A stretch of 64,000 nucleotides of DNA from Cedecea sp000277545 (GCA_050847315.1 CP193791.1); one strand, 5' to 3'. Shown: positions 1 through 9,200, counted from the stretch's first letter. Notes: generated by a model not told the origin, from the sequence alone. Program-made: numbers and translations.

Positions 1-1257
1 TGCCAGCGCGTGGATACGCTGGCGGGAGGTTTTCGCCAGCAAGGAGTAAAAGAAGGCGATGGCGTTGCGCTTAAAGCGAAAAATGGCCCGCAAACGCTGC
101 TTGCCTGGCTGGCGTTATGGCAGTGTGGGGCGCGCATTCTGCCGTTAAATCCTCAGTTGCCTGATAGTTTGCTGGCGCAGCTTTTACCGTCGATGACGCT
201 GAGCTACGGGTTAACTTTGACCGACAGCGAACCTCTGCCGGATGTGGTTCCATTATCGCTGACTAGTGCACTTGCCTGGCACGAAAGCTGGCAGCCGATG
301 CGTCTGGCTTCCATGACGCTGACTTCTGGTTCAACCGGGTTACCCAAAGCAGCGGTGCATACATTCTCGGCCCACCTTGCCAGCGCAGCGGGTGTCCTGG
401 CGATGATGCATTACGGCCCCGACGATAGCTGGCTTTTATCTTTACCGCTGTTTCACGTTTCCGGGCAGGGGATCCTCTGGCGCTGGCTGTATGCCGGCGG
501 CCAGTTGGCGATATCAAGCGCGCAATCGATAAACGAGGCGTTGCATGGCTGTACCCACGCTTCCTTAGTGCCCACACAGCTTTGGCGGCTGCTGGAAAAA
601 CAGGAACCTCTGGCGTTGCGTGAAGTGCTCCTTGGCGGGGCAGCCATCCCCGTTGAACTGACGCAGCAGGCGGAGGCGCGTGGGGTGCGTTGCTGGTGTG
701 GTTATGGGCTCACCGAGCTGGCCTCTACGGTTTGCGCCAAACGCGCCGATGGTCAGCCAGATGTGGGGGCTCCATTGCCAGGCCGGAAGGTAAAAATCGT
801 CGATGAAGAAGTGTGGATACAGGCGAATAGCCTGGCCAGCGGCTACTGGCGGGACGGGCAACTTATTCCTCTGGTGAATGAACAGGGCTGGTTTGCTACC
901 CGCGATAGGGGCGTTTTGCATTCGGGCCGCCTGACGATTGTCGGGCGTCTTGATAACCAGTTTTTCAGCGGCGGGGAGGGCATCCAGCCGGAAGAGGTTG
1001 AGCGGGTAATTGCCGCGCATCCAGCGGTTCAGCAAGTGTTTGTGGTGCCGGTGGACGACGTTGAATTTGGCCAGCGGCCCGTTGCCGTGGTTGAGATTAG
1101 TTCCGGATGTGAGTTTAACGACATTGCCGCCTGGCTTGACGGAAAACTGCCACGTTTTCAGAGGCCTGTGCGCTGGCTGGCGCTGCCGCAGGAGTTAAAA
1201 CAGGGCGGGATTAAAATCTCCCGCCGCAGGCTGAAAGAGTGGGCTGCAGGGGCATAA
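1..1257 (+). CDS. menE: 2-succinylbenzoate-CoA ligase (5' end cut by window)
   Basis: MenE activates o-succinylbenzoate to its CoA thioester with ATP, a cytoplasmic step of menaquinone synthesis. The frame is open from base 1, so the gene enters from the left; about 35-40 N-terminal residues are missing compared with the roughly 450-residue E. coli enzyme. A GTG at base 10 is an internal codon, not a supported start. Visible are the adenylate-forming signature (SMTLTSGSTGLPKAAVHT, near residue 100 of the visible part), the CGYGLTE motif and the C-terminal NGGIKISR-like lysine region (here QGGIKISRRRLKEW). It reads convergently towards katA. An 8-bp stem (1245-1252 with 1258-1265) overlaps its stop codon and may end both transcripts. 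Confidence 0.96.
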   Translation, partial: CQRVDTLAGGFRQQGVKEGDGVALKAKNGPQTLLAWLALWQCGARILPLNPQLPDSLLAQLLPSMTLSYGLTLTDSEPLPDVVPLSLTSALAWHESWQPMRLASMTLTSGSTGLPKAAVHTFSAHLASAAGVLAMMHYGPDDSWLLSLPLFHVSGQGILWRWLYAGGQLAISSAQSINEALHGCTHASLVPTQLWRLLEKQEPLALREVLLGGAAIPVELTQQAEARGVRCWCGYGLTELASTVCAKRADGQPDVGAPLPGRKVKIVDEEVWIQANSLASGYWRDGQLIPLVNEQGWFATRDRGVLHSGRLTIVGRLDNQFFSGGEGIQPEEVERVIAAHPAVQQVFVVPVDDVEFGQRPVAVVEISSGCEFNDIAAWLDGKLPRFQRPVRWLALPQELKQGGIKISRRRLKEWAAGA

Positions 1258-1265
1258 CCCCTGCA
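1245..1265. terminator. Possible bidirectional terminator between menE and katA
   Basis: Arms TGCAGGGG and CCCCTGCA enclose a five-base loop that contains the menE stop codon. The two genes converge here with 13 bases between stops. There is no clear T-run on either side, so termination strength is uncertain. Confidence 0.4.
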
Positions 1266-1270
1266 AGGTA

Positions 1271-2719
1271 TTACTTATTGTTCTTCAGTGCCTGAAGTGC
1301 ATTCGCTACCCCGGCACCGTATTCAGGATGTACCTGGCTGAACAGGCAAATCTGACGGTTCTGAATGCTTTCCGGGACGTCTTTCATCTCACCCGCAATG
1401 CGCACAAACATACGCTGATGCTCTTCATCGCTCAGCAGGTTATACAGTGCGCGCGGCTGGCTGAAGTAGTCGCTATCTTCGCGATGGTTCCAGTGGTCGG
1501 CTGCGCCTTCCAGGCTCAACGGCGGCTCGCTGAAATCTGGCTGTTCCTGGAAAACGTTAAAGCTGTTTGGCTCGTAGGTTGCGCCATTGCCGCTGTTGCC
1601 GTCCACCCGCATGGCTCCGTCGCGGTGGTAGTTGTGGAACGGGCATTTTGGCGCGTTCACCGGAATTTGATGATGGTTCACGCCCAGGCGGTAGCGGTGT
1701 GCGTCACCGTAGGAGAACAGGCGACCCTGCAACATGCGATCGGGTGAGAAACCAATGCCCGGTACGACGTTGGCCGGGGACATCGCCACCTGTTCAACGT
1801 CAGAGAAGTAGTTTTCCGGGTTGCGATTCAGTTCCAGCACGCCCACTTCTATCAGTGGATAGTCGCCGTGTGGCCAGACTTTGGTCAGATCAAACGGGTT
1901 GTACGGCGTTTGTGACGCTTCGGCTTCCGGCATAATTTGCACGAACAACGTCCAGCGAGGGAAATCACCAGCCTCAATGGATTCGTACAGATCGCGCTGG
2001 GAGCTTTCGCGGTCCTCTGCGATCAGGCGGCTGGCTTCATCATCCATCAGGTTCTCAATACCCTGCTGGGATTTGAGATGGAACTTCACCCAGAAACGCT
2101 GATTGTCGCTATTGATAAAGCTGAAGGTATGGCTGCCAAAACCGTGAATGTGACGATAAGAGCGCGGTAAGCCACGGTCGCTGAAATCAATGGTCAACTG
2201 ATGAAGGGCTTCCGGCAGGTGCGAGAAGAAATCCCATTTATACGTAGGGTTACGCAGGTTGGTGCGTGGATCGCGTTTGACGACGTGGTTCAGGTCGGGG
2301 AATTTCAGCGGATCACGGAGATAGAACACCGGCGTGTTGTTGCCCACCAGGTCCCAGTTGCCCTCCTCGGTATAGAATTTCATGGAAAAGCCGCGAATAT
2401 CTCGTTCGGCATCCGCCGCGCCGCGCTCACCGGCCACGGTGGAAAAGCGCAGGAACAGCTCAGTTTTTTTGCCGACTTCTGAGAATAATTTTGCCCGGGT
2501 GTAGCGGGTGATGTCATGCGTCACGGTGAAATGACCAAACGCGCCGGAGCCTTTAGCGTGCATGCGGCGCTCAGGGATCACTTCGCGGTCAAAGTGGGCG
2601 AGTTTTTCAAGGAACCAGACGTCTTGAAGTAGCATCGGGCCTCGCGGGCCTGCGGTAGCAACGTTGTTGTTGTTTACAACGGGAGCGCCTGCGCCGGTTG
2701 TTAATCCTTTCTTGCTCAT
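1271..2719 (-). CDS. katA: Monofunctional haem catalase, clade 3 (small subunit)
   Basis: Converts hydrogen peroxide to water and oxygen in the cytoplasm. At 482 residues it fits the small-subunit, NADPH-binding clade-3 catalases (Proteus mirabilis KatA type), not the large KatE. Counting from the ATG, the distal haem-pocket residues are His54 (RRMHAKGSGAFG) and Asn127 (LVGNNTPVF), and the proximal haem ligand is Tyr337 (RLFSYGDAHRYRLG), the same numbers as in the P. mirabilis family. The start is well supported: an AGGAGGC ribosome site lies at about 2724-2730. The N-terminus has an Asn run (NNNN), common in this family. E. coli K-12 has no such gene; there the interval between menE and yfaZ holds arn, pmrD and nudI genes. 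Confidence 0.95.
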   Translation of the reverse strand: MSKKGLTTGAGAPVVNNNNVATAGPRGPMLLQDVWFLEKLAHFDREVIPERRMHAKGSGAFGHFTVTHDITRYTRAKLFSEVGKKTELFLRFSTVAGERGAADAERDIRGFSMKFYTEEGNWDLVGNNTPVFYLRDPLKFPDLNHVVKRDPRTNLRNPTYKWDFFSHLPEALHQLTIDFSDRGLPRSYRHIHGFGSHTFSFINSDNQRFWVKFHLKSQQGIENLMDDEASRLIAEDRESSQRDLYESIEAGDFPRWTLFVQIMPEAEASQTPYNPFDLTKVWPHGDYPLIEVGVLELNRNPENYFSDVEQVAMSPANVVPGIGFSPDRMLQGRLFSYGDAHRYRLGVNHHQIPVNAPKCPFHNYHRDGAMRVDGNSGNGATYEPNSFNVFQEQPDFSEPPLSLEGAADHWNHREDSDYFSQPRALYNLLSDEEHQRMFVRIAGEMKDVPESIQNRQICLFSQVHPEYGAGVANALQALKNNK

Positions 2720-2979
2720 TAATGCCTCCTTGGGAGCCAGGTTTCACAGTAAAAAAGCGTTTATTTAAATCCACTTTTTTACTGTGTTTATTATTCACCT
2801 GCTCAATGTGTCATTTCGCGCTACCCGGCTGCATTGATCTTGTCACACAAAAAGGCGTCTTTTCATTTTCTTACAATCAAGGAAATATTGGCATTTTCTA
2901 GCGTGTTAATAAGATAATGCGCCACGCCATCCAATGGCATTTTTAAGGGCAGCCCTTTTTCTTTTTCAGGAACCAAGGA

Positions 2980-3522
2980 ATGAATAAATTACTTTTAGCC
3001 GGCGGCGCGGGTTTGCTGCTGGTTTCCGCAGGTGCCAGCGCAATTGGCGTGAGTGCTGAAGTCGGCAAAGAATACACTAACCTCGGCGTGGGTTTTGGCA
3101 CCGAAAGTAGCGGCATCGCGGTAACCGGTAACTATGCGCATAACGACGACAACGGTGATACCGTAGGCCTTGGCCTCGGTTTTAATATTCCTCTGGGGCC
3201 GATGATGGCAACCGTAGGCGGTCGTGGCGTTTACCTGCACGCAAAAGATCGCAAAGAAGGTTATGCGCTTGCGGCGGGTGGCGGTTTGAGATGGCCAATC
3301 ACTTCTGACATTGCCATTTTTGGCGATTACTACTATTCCCCGGACTCTCTGTCCAGCAGCGTGAAGGACTACAAAGAGGCCAGCGCCGGTGCAAGCTGGA
3401 ACTTTATGCGTCCGTTTTCAGCGCAAGTGGGTTACCGCTATATTAGCCTTGGCGGCAAAGACGGCGATCGTACCGACACCGTGGCCGACGGTCCGTATGT
3501 GGGCGTGAGCGCCAGCTTCTAA
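2980..3522 (+). CDS. yfaZ: YfaZ family outer-membrane protein
   Basis: 180 residues, the same length as E. coli YfaZ. The N-terminal signal peptide is clear (MNKLLLAGGAGLLLVSAGAS, cleavage near Ala-Ile at 21/22). The rest is alternating, Gly/aromatic-rich beta-strand sequence ending in aromatic Phe (VGVSASF), the outer-membrane beta-barrel signature. Conserved family blocks DYYYSPDSLSS and VADGPYVGV are present. Function is unknown; a small porin-like barrel is an inference. The ribosome site AAGGA sits just before ATG. It is followed by several hairpins rather than one terminator. Confidence 0.9.
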   Translation: MNKLLLAGGAGLLLVSAGASAIGVSAEVGKEYTNLGVGFGTESSGIAVTGNYAHNDDNGDTVGLGLGFNIPLGPMMATVGGRGVYLHAKDRKEGYALAAGGGLRWPITSDIAIFGDYYYSPDSLSSSVKDYKEASAGASWNFMRPFSAQVGYRYISLGGKDGDRTDTVADGPYVGVSASF

Positions 3523-3525
3523 TCC

Positions 3526-3711
3526 ATTAACGCGGCTTTTAGCCGCGTTAATGTTGCAGACAAAGAGGAAAAAAGCGTGGTTTTTCCCTCTTTGCGGTTA
3601 TCAGCCGAAAATCAATGAATTGATTTTCCGTTTTTTGACGAATCCTTTGGCCTTTTTTCTATGCCCAGAGGTTGGTCAGTAGTCTAAGCGCGGCTTTTAG
3701 CCGCGTTTTTT
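3526..3711 (+). terminator. Cluster of four hairpins between yfaZ and yfaY, two sharing the same stem
   Basis: Hairpin 1 (3526-3552) and hairpin 4 (3688-3705) share the core CGCGGCTTTTAGCCGCG; only the last is followed by a T-run (3706-3711), making it a normal Rho-independent terminator. Hairpin 2 (3561-3594) pairs CAAAGAGG-A-run with its complement, with one bulge. Hairpin 3 is a perfect 10-bp inverted repeat (3607-3616 with 3619-3628) followed by six Ts. No open reading frame of note lies in the interval. Confidence 0.75.
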
Positions 3712-3772
3712 ATGTCTGCCGTTCTTTGGTGCCTGCGCTATAGTGGGGCGTTCCCCTGCTGCGGAGTAAAAG

Positions 3773-4969
3773 ATGTTAAAAGTAGAAATGCTGTCCACCG
3801 GCGACGAAGTGCTGTACGGGCAAATTACCGATACCAATGCGGCCTGGCTTGCCGACTATTTCTTTCATCAGGGTTTACCCATGTCGCGCCGCAATACGGT
3901 CGGCGACAGTCTGCCTGACCTGGTTGCCGTGCTGAAAGAGCGCAGCCACGAAGCGGATGTGCTGATTGTTAACGGCGGCCTGGGACCAACCAGCGATGAT
4001 TTAAGCGCGCTGGCGGCGGCGACGGCGGCGGGCGTTGAGCTGGTCGAGCACGCGGAATGGTTAACCTATATGGAGCAGTTTTTTGCCGAGCGCGGGCGAG
4101 TGATGGCGCCGAGTAACCGCAAGCAGGCGCTAATCCCGGCTAACAGTGAAATGATCGACAATCCCGTCGGCACCGCCTGCGGCTTTGCATTGACCTTAAA
4201 CCGCTGCCTGATGTTTTTCACTCCCGGCGTACCGTCAGAGTTTAAGGCTATGGTGGACAAACAAATCATGCCCCGGCTGCGTGAACGTTTTACCCTCCCT
4301 GAACCGCCGATATGCCTGCGTTTAACGACTTTTGGACGCTCAGAGAGCGAGCTGGCGCAATCGCTTGAGCCGCTGGTGCTGCCGAAGGGCGTGGTGATGG
4401 GCTATCGCTCATCGATGCCGATCATTGAGCTTAAACTTACCGGCCCGGCCGGCCAGCGTGAAGCGATGGAGGCCGTCTGGCCGGAAGTCCGCCGCGTGGC
4501 AGGTGAGAGTCTGATTTTTGAGGGCACTGAAGGGCTTCCCGCACAAATAGCGCGCCGCCTGGGCGAACGCTCCCTGACTCTGGCCGTGAGCGAACAGTTC
4601 ACCGGAGGCCTGCTGACGCTGCAGTTAAACCGGGCGCAGGCCGTGCTCCGGGCGAGCCGCGTTTTACCGCAGGCACCTGAAACATTGGCTCAGGCATTAG
4701 CATCCAGCGCAGAATGGCGCCTGAATCAACAGAGCGATCTGGCCCTGGTGATTTCTGGCGAAGAAGATCAGCAGATAAATTTTGCGCTCTCCACGCCAGA
4801 CGGCACTTTTGGCCTGGGCGTGAAGTTTGGCACCAGCCGCCACGCGCTGGCAATACGCCAGGAAGTTTGCGCCATGATGGCGCTGAACGTGCTGCGCCGC
4901 TGGTTCAACGGCCAGCCGCTGGAAAGCGAACACGGCTGGATTAAGGTCGTAGAGTCAGCCAGCCTTTAA
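3773..4969 (+). CDS. yfaY: CinA-like protein YfaY
   Basis: 398 residues, close to E. coli YfaY (about 400). The N-terminal molybdopterin-binding-like (MoCF/CinA) domain covers about residues 1-170, with STGDEVLYGQITDTNAAWLA and the NGGLGPTSDDLS loop. The C-terminal half is a degenerate CinA amidase-like domain: it has VSEQFTGGLLTLQL where active PncC enzymes carry a fuller AESCTGG motif, so nicotinamide-nucleotide amidase activity is doubtful. The ATG at 3773 matches the family start (MLKVEMLSTGDEVL). It converges on glpC with only three bases between stop codons. In K-12 the rhm genes lie between yfaY and glpC; they are absent here. Confidence 0.92.
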   Translation: MLKVEMLSTGDEVLYGQITDTNAAWLADYFFHQGLPMSRRNTVGDSLPDLVAVLKERSHEADVLIVNGGLGPTSDDLSALAAATAAGVELVEHAEWLTYMEQFFAERGRVMAPSNRKQALIPANSEMIDNPVGTACGFALTLNRCLMFFTPGVPSEFKAMVDKQIMPRLRERFTLPEPPICLRLTTFGRSESELAQSLEPLVLPKGVVMGYRSSMPIIELKLTGPAGQREAMEAVWPEVRRVAGESLIFEGTEGLPAQIARRLGERSLTLAVSEQFTGGLLTLQLNRAQAVLRASRVLPQAPETLAQALASSAEWRLNQQSDLALVISGEEDQQINFALSTPDGTFGLGVKFGTSRHALAIRQEVCAMMALNVLRRWFNGQPLESEHGWIKVVESASL

Positions 4970-4972
4970 CCT

Positions 4973-6175
4973 TCAGGCGAGCGCCCGGGCAAGTAGCGTG
5001 ATCGGGTGCTCGCAGCGTTTGCTGGTCGACATTTCTATCTGCCATTTACAGGTTTCGCAGTCCGTCACCACCAGGTCTACGCCACTCTCTTCTATTTGCT
5101 GGAACAGCGGGGCGCCAATTTGCTGGGAAGTCGGGTAATTTTCCTTTTTAAACCCATAGGTCCCGGCAATGCCGCAGCACTGGGAGTCCAGCATCACCAG
5201 TTCCACGCCGGGAATGCGGCGCAGCAGCTCAATGGAATAGAGCGTCCAGCCCATTTTCTCCATATGGCAAGGCGTATGATAGGCGATACGCAGCGGCGTG
5301 TTTTTTAACGGTAGCGTTCTGCCATCCTCTTCCAGCAGTTTCCAGATATAACGCGTGGCGAGTTCAATCTGCTCGCGAACCGGGGCCGTGTCGATACCAA
5401 GAATATGCGGATATTCATCGCGCAGCGTGAAGGTACAGGTTGACGAGGTCGCAATGACCGGCAGCCCGCGCTGTATGACGGCCTCTTCCAGCGAGCTGGC
5501 GTTTACCCTTGCCTGTTTCTTTGCCTTTTCGATAAAGCCGTTGGCAATAAGCGGCACGCCGCAGCATTTTTCTCTTTGCAACAGCTGGACGCCGATGCCC
5601 ATCGCGTTAAGCACTTTGACCATGTCTTTGCCGAGCTGCGGATGGTTGTAGTTCACGAAGCAGCCGTGGAAGAAAGCAACCTGCTGCGGGAAGCTGGCCT
5701 GGTGCGCGGCCTGGCGCCGATACCACTGGCGAAATGTGCCGAAGGAATATTTGGGCAACTCGCGGTGGGAATCAATTTTGAGGGTTTTATCCAGCAGCTT
5801 GCGTACGGGCTTCAAACCGGTCGCGGCGTTGATCAGCGGGGCAAAAGGCGTGGAGAGCGTACCGAGTAAATCAGTATGACTGAGAACAGCATCGCGCAGC
5901 GAAGGTTTATGTTCGCCATATCTGGCCCGCGCCCGCTGGATGATATCGCCAATGTTGACTTCGGACGGGCAGGAGACTTCGCAGCGCTTGCAGTTGGTGC
6001 AGTACTTCAGCGCGTCGTCGTACAGGGAGGGATCTTTCAGGCGCAACCTTTCTCCGTCGGGCCCGGCCTGTTTTGGCCCCGGATATTCCGGGCGAACGCG
6101 GCTTACCGGGCAAGCCGTGGTGCAGACCGTGCATTTAATACAGCTTTCAAAGCTGGTTTCATCAAGCAGGTTCAT
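4973..6175 (-). CDS. glpC: Anaerobic glycerol-3-phosphate dehydrogenase, subunit C (Fe-S)
   Basis: GlpC anchors the GlpAB dehydrogenase to the inner membrane and passes electrons to the menaquinone pool. The N-terminus carries two CxxCxxCxxxC cluster motifs (Cys12/15/18/22 and Cys59/62/65/69). Two CCG-domain motifs follow (EKCCGVPL and DSQCCGIAG). Length is 400 residues versus about 396 in E. coli. The start at 6175 (MNLLDETSFESC) was chosen by alignment with GlpC and a GGAGGC ribosome site at about 6180-6185; an upstream in-frame start would add 38 unrelated residues lying inside glpB. It overlaps glpB by 14 bases, so the two are translationally coupled. Confidence 0.97.
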   Translation of the reverse strand: MNLLDETSFESCIKCTVCTTACPVSRVRPEYPGPKQAGPDGERLRLKDPSLYDDALKYCTNCKRCEVSCPSEVNIGDIIQRARARYGEHKPSLRDAVLSHTDLLGTLSTPFAPLINAATGLKPVRKLLDKTLKIDSHRELPKYSFGTFRQWYRRQAAHQASFPQQVAFFHGCFVNYNHPQLGKDMVKVLNAMGIGVQLLQREKCCGVPLIANGFIEKAKKQARVNASSLEEAVIQRGLPVIATSSTCTFTLRDEYPHILGIDTAPVREQIELATRYIWKLLEEDGRTLPLKNTPLRIAYHTPCHMEKMGWTLYSIELLRRIPGVELVMLDSQCCGIAGTYGFKKENYPTSQQIGAPLFQQIEESGVDLVVTDCETCKWQIEMSTSKRCEHPITLLARALA

Positions 6176-7427
6176 GGCAAGCCTCCGCGGCAACAAGGAT
6201 TTGATTGGCCACACAGAGCGCCGTGAGCATCGATACGCCGGCTCCGCATCCCTGATGAATAGGATCAAAACCCCCCAGCACCGAGCCAATAGCGTAGAGA
6301 TTTTTGGTGTATTCCCCGTGATGGAACGGCTGGAAGTGGTTATTCACGGTTAGCCCAAATTGCAGCCAGGGCTGCGGCGTAAAGAAATCTGTTTTGCTCC
6401 AGGCGGCTCGCTCGGCCTCGATGTTCACGTCCAGCCCGAAGATGGGCTCGATGACATGTTGCCGGGTAGCCTCCAGCCCACCGCTGAAAAAGCTGCCGCT
6501 GGCCAGGATGACATGCCGGGTCCGCAGCGGCACTTCACGATGATTTTTGGTGAACAGGGCATTGATACGCCCTTGTTCAAGCTGAGCGCCGGTTACGGTA
6601 TCTCCGGGCATAATAAGCCCGCCCAGGGTCTGAAAACGGCGGCGGAGCGCATTGTGTAGCCTCATCCCAAGCACCGAAGGCGGTAGCGTTGGCAGGAGTT
6701 TTACCGGCACGCCGAGGGCTTGCTCAACGGCGGCTACCGTTCGTGCTTCCAGGTTCAGGCAAGCGGGCAGAATCATAGCCTCGCCGCTGCCCAGCAGCAG
6801 CCTGAGTTCATCCACCAGCGCCGGAAGATTTTCCGGCAGATCCAGCACCCGGGCGATGTTCACGGCGCGAAACTCGCTTGGGTTGTTACGTAAGACATCC
6901 AGTACGGGCAGGGTGAGCTCGGCGACGTGCGCGTTACAGCCGATGGCAGACAGTGAACCCGCCACCAGCTCTGCCTGAAAATCCAGGAAGCCAGCAATGT
7001 TAATTACCGTCACTTTTTGCCAGGGCAACGGCGCCTGCGGCACTTCCGGCGGGCTGAGCCAGCTGGCTCTTTGCTTGCCCAGCGGCGTGATTCTGAGGTG
7101 ATTTTGGCCATGATGACCCACCAGCGGAATGCCAGCCCTGGCCAGCAGTTGCTCACTCTCTGCAGCGAGCGCCAGCACCCGCTCTTTGCCCATCAGGCTG
7201 TAAGGATGCTGAGGCGCTTGCTCCGCCAGGTTTTCCAGCACCGTCTCTGGCTGGTGAACGGGCGTGCCGTCCGGTAACGTTGAAAGCAAATCCAGCGAAC
7301 CAGAAGAGAAGTGCAGCGCGCTTTGCCCGCGGCTGACGATGGCGCAGCGCTGGCCGCTTTCCGCCAGCTTTATGCCGGCTGTCAGCCCGGCCAGGCCGCT
7401 GCCGATGATAATCGTGTCAAATTTCAT
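6162..7427 (-). CDS. glpB: Anaerobic glycerol-3-phosphate dehydrogenase, subunit B (flavoprotein)
   Basis: Part of the GlpABC complex that oxidises sn-glycerol-3-phosphate to dihydroxyacetone phosphate during anaerobic growth. A dinucleotide-binding fold opens the protein (MKFDTIIIGSGLAGLTAG). Conserved blocks SALHFSSGSLDLLS, LPTLPPSVLG, ILASGSFFSGGL and AIGSVLGGFDPIHQGCG are all present. It has 421 residues versus 419 in E. coli. The start at 7427 overlaps the glpA stop as ATGA (7424-7427), the normal arrangement in this operon; a longer in-frame extension would run into glpA and is not family-like. Confidence 0.97.
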   Translation of the reverse strand: MKFDTIIIGSGLAGLTAGIKLAESGQRCAIVSRGQSALHFSSGSLDLLSTLPDGTPVHQPETVLENLAEQAPQHPYSLMGKERVLALAAESEQLLARAGIPLVGHHGQNHLRITPLGKQRASWLSPPEVPQAPLPWQKVTVINIAGFLDFQAELVAGSLSAIGCNAHVAELTLPVLDVLRNNPSEFRAVNIARVLDLPENLPALVDELRLLLGSGEAMILPACLNLEARTVAAVEQALGVPVKLLPTLPPSVLGMRLHNALRRRFQTLGGLIMPGDTVTGAQLEQGRINALFTKNHREVPLRTRHVILASGSFFSGGLEATRQHVIEPIFGLDVNIEAERAAWSKTDFFTPQPWLQFGLTVNNHFQPFHHGEYTKNLYAIGSVLGGFDPIHQGCGAGVSMLTALCVANQILVAAEACHEPA

Positions 7428-9034
7428 CCCTGTTCTCCGTTGTCCAGACCGCATAGTCCCTGATAAATCCAGGCGGTAAATTCGCTTTCTCTCAGTGCAT
7501 TTCCCCAGGCGACAGGGCGAACGCCCTTCCAGCGTTCGTTGAGGAAGTGAGAGAGTTGATCCAGCGATTGGGCAGGCGTAGTGAGCTGGAAGCGTTGCAG
7601 GAGACCGGCCGCCCGGCAGGCGCACAGCTCGCCCTGGCAGGTGCCCATGCCCACGCGCGTTCTGCGGCGCAAATCTCCCAGGTTTTTTACGCCGAGGGCA
7701 TCAATGGCATAGCGTACTTCGCCGGTGGTGACGGCTTCGCATTCGCACACCAGGCTGTTGCTGAGTCGGCTGTTATTAAGCAGCCGCGTGGCGCGGTCGC
7801 CGTGCCGCCAGACGGCGGAACCGCGAATTGTCGGTGGCAAGGAGATAACTTTCCCCAGCGTTTGTTCTGCCGTATGTTCGGAGCCCGGCAGCGACGCCGA
7901 GGCGGTGGAGCAGGGCGTGGTATTCCCTAAACGCTCGCAAACCAGGTCCGTTGCCCACTCCGCCATCAGACGATAGGTCATCAGTTTGCCGCCGGTAATG
8001 GTGATGAAGCCGTCCATGCCGTCGCGTTTCCCGTGGTCCAGCAGCACAATTCCACGGCTGACGCTGCGCCCGGTGGGATCGTTGTCGCTGGCAACCAGAG
8101 GCCTGACGCCAGCGTAGGCCCGAAGAATACGGGTTCGGCCAAGCGCCGGAGCCAGCTTTTCCCCTTCACGAATCAGCGTGTCCACTTCATCCGGTGTGAC
8201 GCACATGTTGTCGATTTGGTCGTAGTCGATATGCGTGGAGGTGGTGCCAATAAGCGAAATTGTATCGCCGGGGACCAGAATATCGGCGTCTGCCGGTTTA
8301 CGGCAGCGGTTGATGACCATGTTGTTGATGCGGTGCCCGAGGATCAGTAACGCCCCTTTGGCCGGGAACATTTTTACGCTTAGATCGGCGTATTCCGCGA
8401 TGCGTTGCCCCCAGATGCCTGCCGCATTCACGACCATTGGCGCCCGGAACTCGCCTGCCTGTCGGGTAAGGTGGTTGAATACGCGCACGCCGCAAACGCG
8501 TGAGCCTTCACGAATCAGCCCGACGATCTCGCAGCCCGTCAGCACTTCTGCGCCGTGTTCTTTGGCATCAAGCATGTTAGCGGCGGTGAGGCGGAATGGA
8601 TCGACCGTGCCATCCGGGACACGAACCGCGCCGAGAAGCGAAGGGTTGGCTGACGGCTCCAGCCGCAATGCCTCTCGGGGATCCAACGCTTCTGCGGGAA
8701 TACCGGCCCGGTGGCAGGCGGCGATAAACCCGCTTTGAAACGCCAGATCATCTTCCGGCAGGGTGATAAACAGGCCATCCGTGGGCTCGATACAGTGGCG
8801 GGCAATACGCCGCAGAATGCGGTTTTCTTCGATGCACTCTTTGGCGGATTCCCCGTCGGTGACCGCATAGCGTGAGCCGCTGTGAAGCAGGCCGTGATTG
8901 CGGCCGGTGGCACCCGTTGCGATGTCGTGACGCTCAAGCAGCAGGACTTTCAGCCCACGGCGGGCACAGTCTCGCGCAATCCCGGCGCCGGTCGCTCCTC
9001 CGCCGATGATTATCACGTCCGTTTCTCTGCTCAC
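7424..9034 (-). CDS. glpA: Anaerobic glycerol-3-phosphate dehydrogenase, subunit A (FAD)
   Basis: Catalytic FAD subunit of GlpABC. The Rossmann motif is at residues about 6-28 (DVIIIGGGATGAGIARDCAR). The C-terminal third has a BFD-like region with a four-cysteine set (VCECEAVTTGEV and GTCQGELCACR), which in the family binds a [2Fe-2S] cluster. 536 residues compare with 542 in E. coli. It is the first gene of glpABC, divergent from glpTQ, sharing a 260-bp control region that holds candidate CRP and GlpR sites. Confidence 0.97.
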   Translation of the reverse strand: MSRETDVIIIGGGATGAGIARDCARRGLKVLLLERHDIATGATGRNHGLLHSGSRYAVTDGESAKECIEENRILRRIARHCIEPTDGLFITLPEDDLAFQSGFIAACHRAGIPAEALDPREALRLEPSANPSLLGAVRVPDGTVDPFRLTAANMLDAKEHGAEVLTGCEIVGLIREGSRVCGVRVFNHLTRQAGEFRAPMVVNAAGIWGQRIAEYADLSVKMFPAKGALLILGHRINNMVINRCRKPADADILVPGDTISLIGTTSTHIDYDQIDNMCVTPDEVDTLIREGEKLAPALGRTRILRAYAGVRPLVASDNDPTGRSVSRGIVLLDHGKRDGMDGFITITGGKLMTYRLMAEWATDLVCERLGNTTPCSTASASLPGSEHTAEQTLGKVISLPPTIRGSAVWRHGDRATRLLNNSRLSNSLVCECEAVTTGEVRYAIDALGVKNLGDLRRRTRVGMGTCQGELCACRAAGLLQRFQLTTPAQSLDQLSHFLNERWKGVRPVAWGNALRESEFTAWIYQGLCGLDNGEQG

Positions 9035-9091
9035 ATGGCGCTCCTTTATCCTCTTTTTAATTACCGTTATTCAGCCACAAAGAAAGTGTGG

Positions 9092-9111
9092 AATGTTTGA
9101 TTGCGAGCAAA
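9092..9111. promoter_or_regulatory. Candidate GlpR operator
   Basis: AATGTTTGATTGCGAGCAAA matches the palindromic GlpR consensus (WATGTTCGWT-AWCGAACATW) at roughly 14-15 of 20 positions. It lies about 57 bases upstream of glpA and 185 upstream of glpT, in the expected place for glp repression. Confidence 0.5.
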
Positions 9112-9184
9112 TTCGAGCAATAAACGAAAATTATTAATGGGAATATGCACCATTTCGCCTTTTTGTAATAAAAATGTAACATTG

Positions 9185-9200
9185 TGTGCGATGTTTCACA
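9185..9200. promoter_or_regulatory. Candidate CRP site between glpA and glpT
   Basis: TGTGC-GATGTT-TCACA has one mismatch to the TGTGA-N6-TCACA core. It lies 95 bases before the glpT start codon. CRP control of glpTQ is known in E. coli. Confidence 0.6.
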
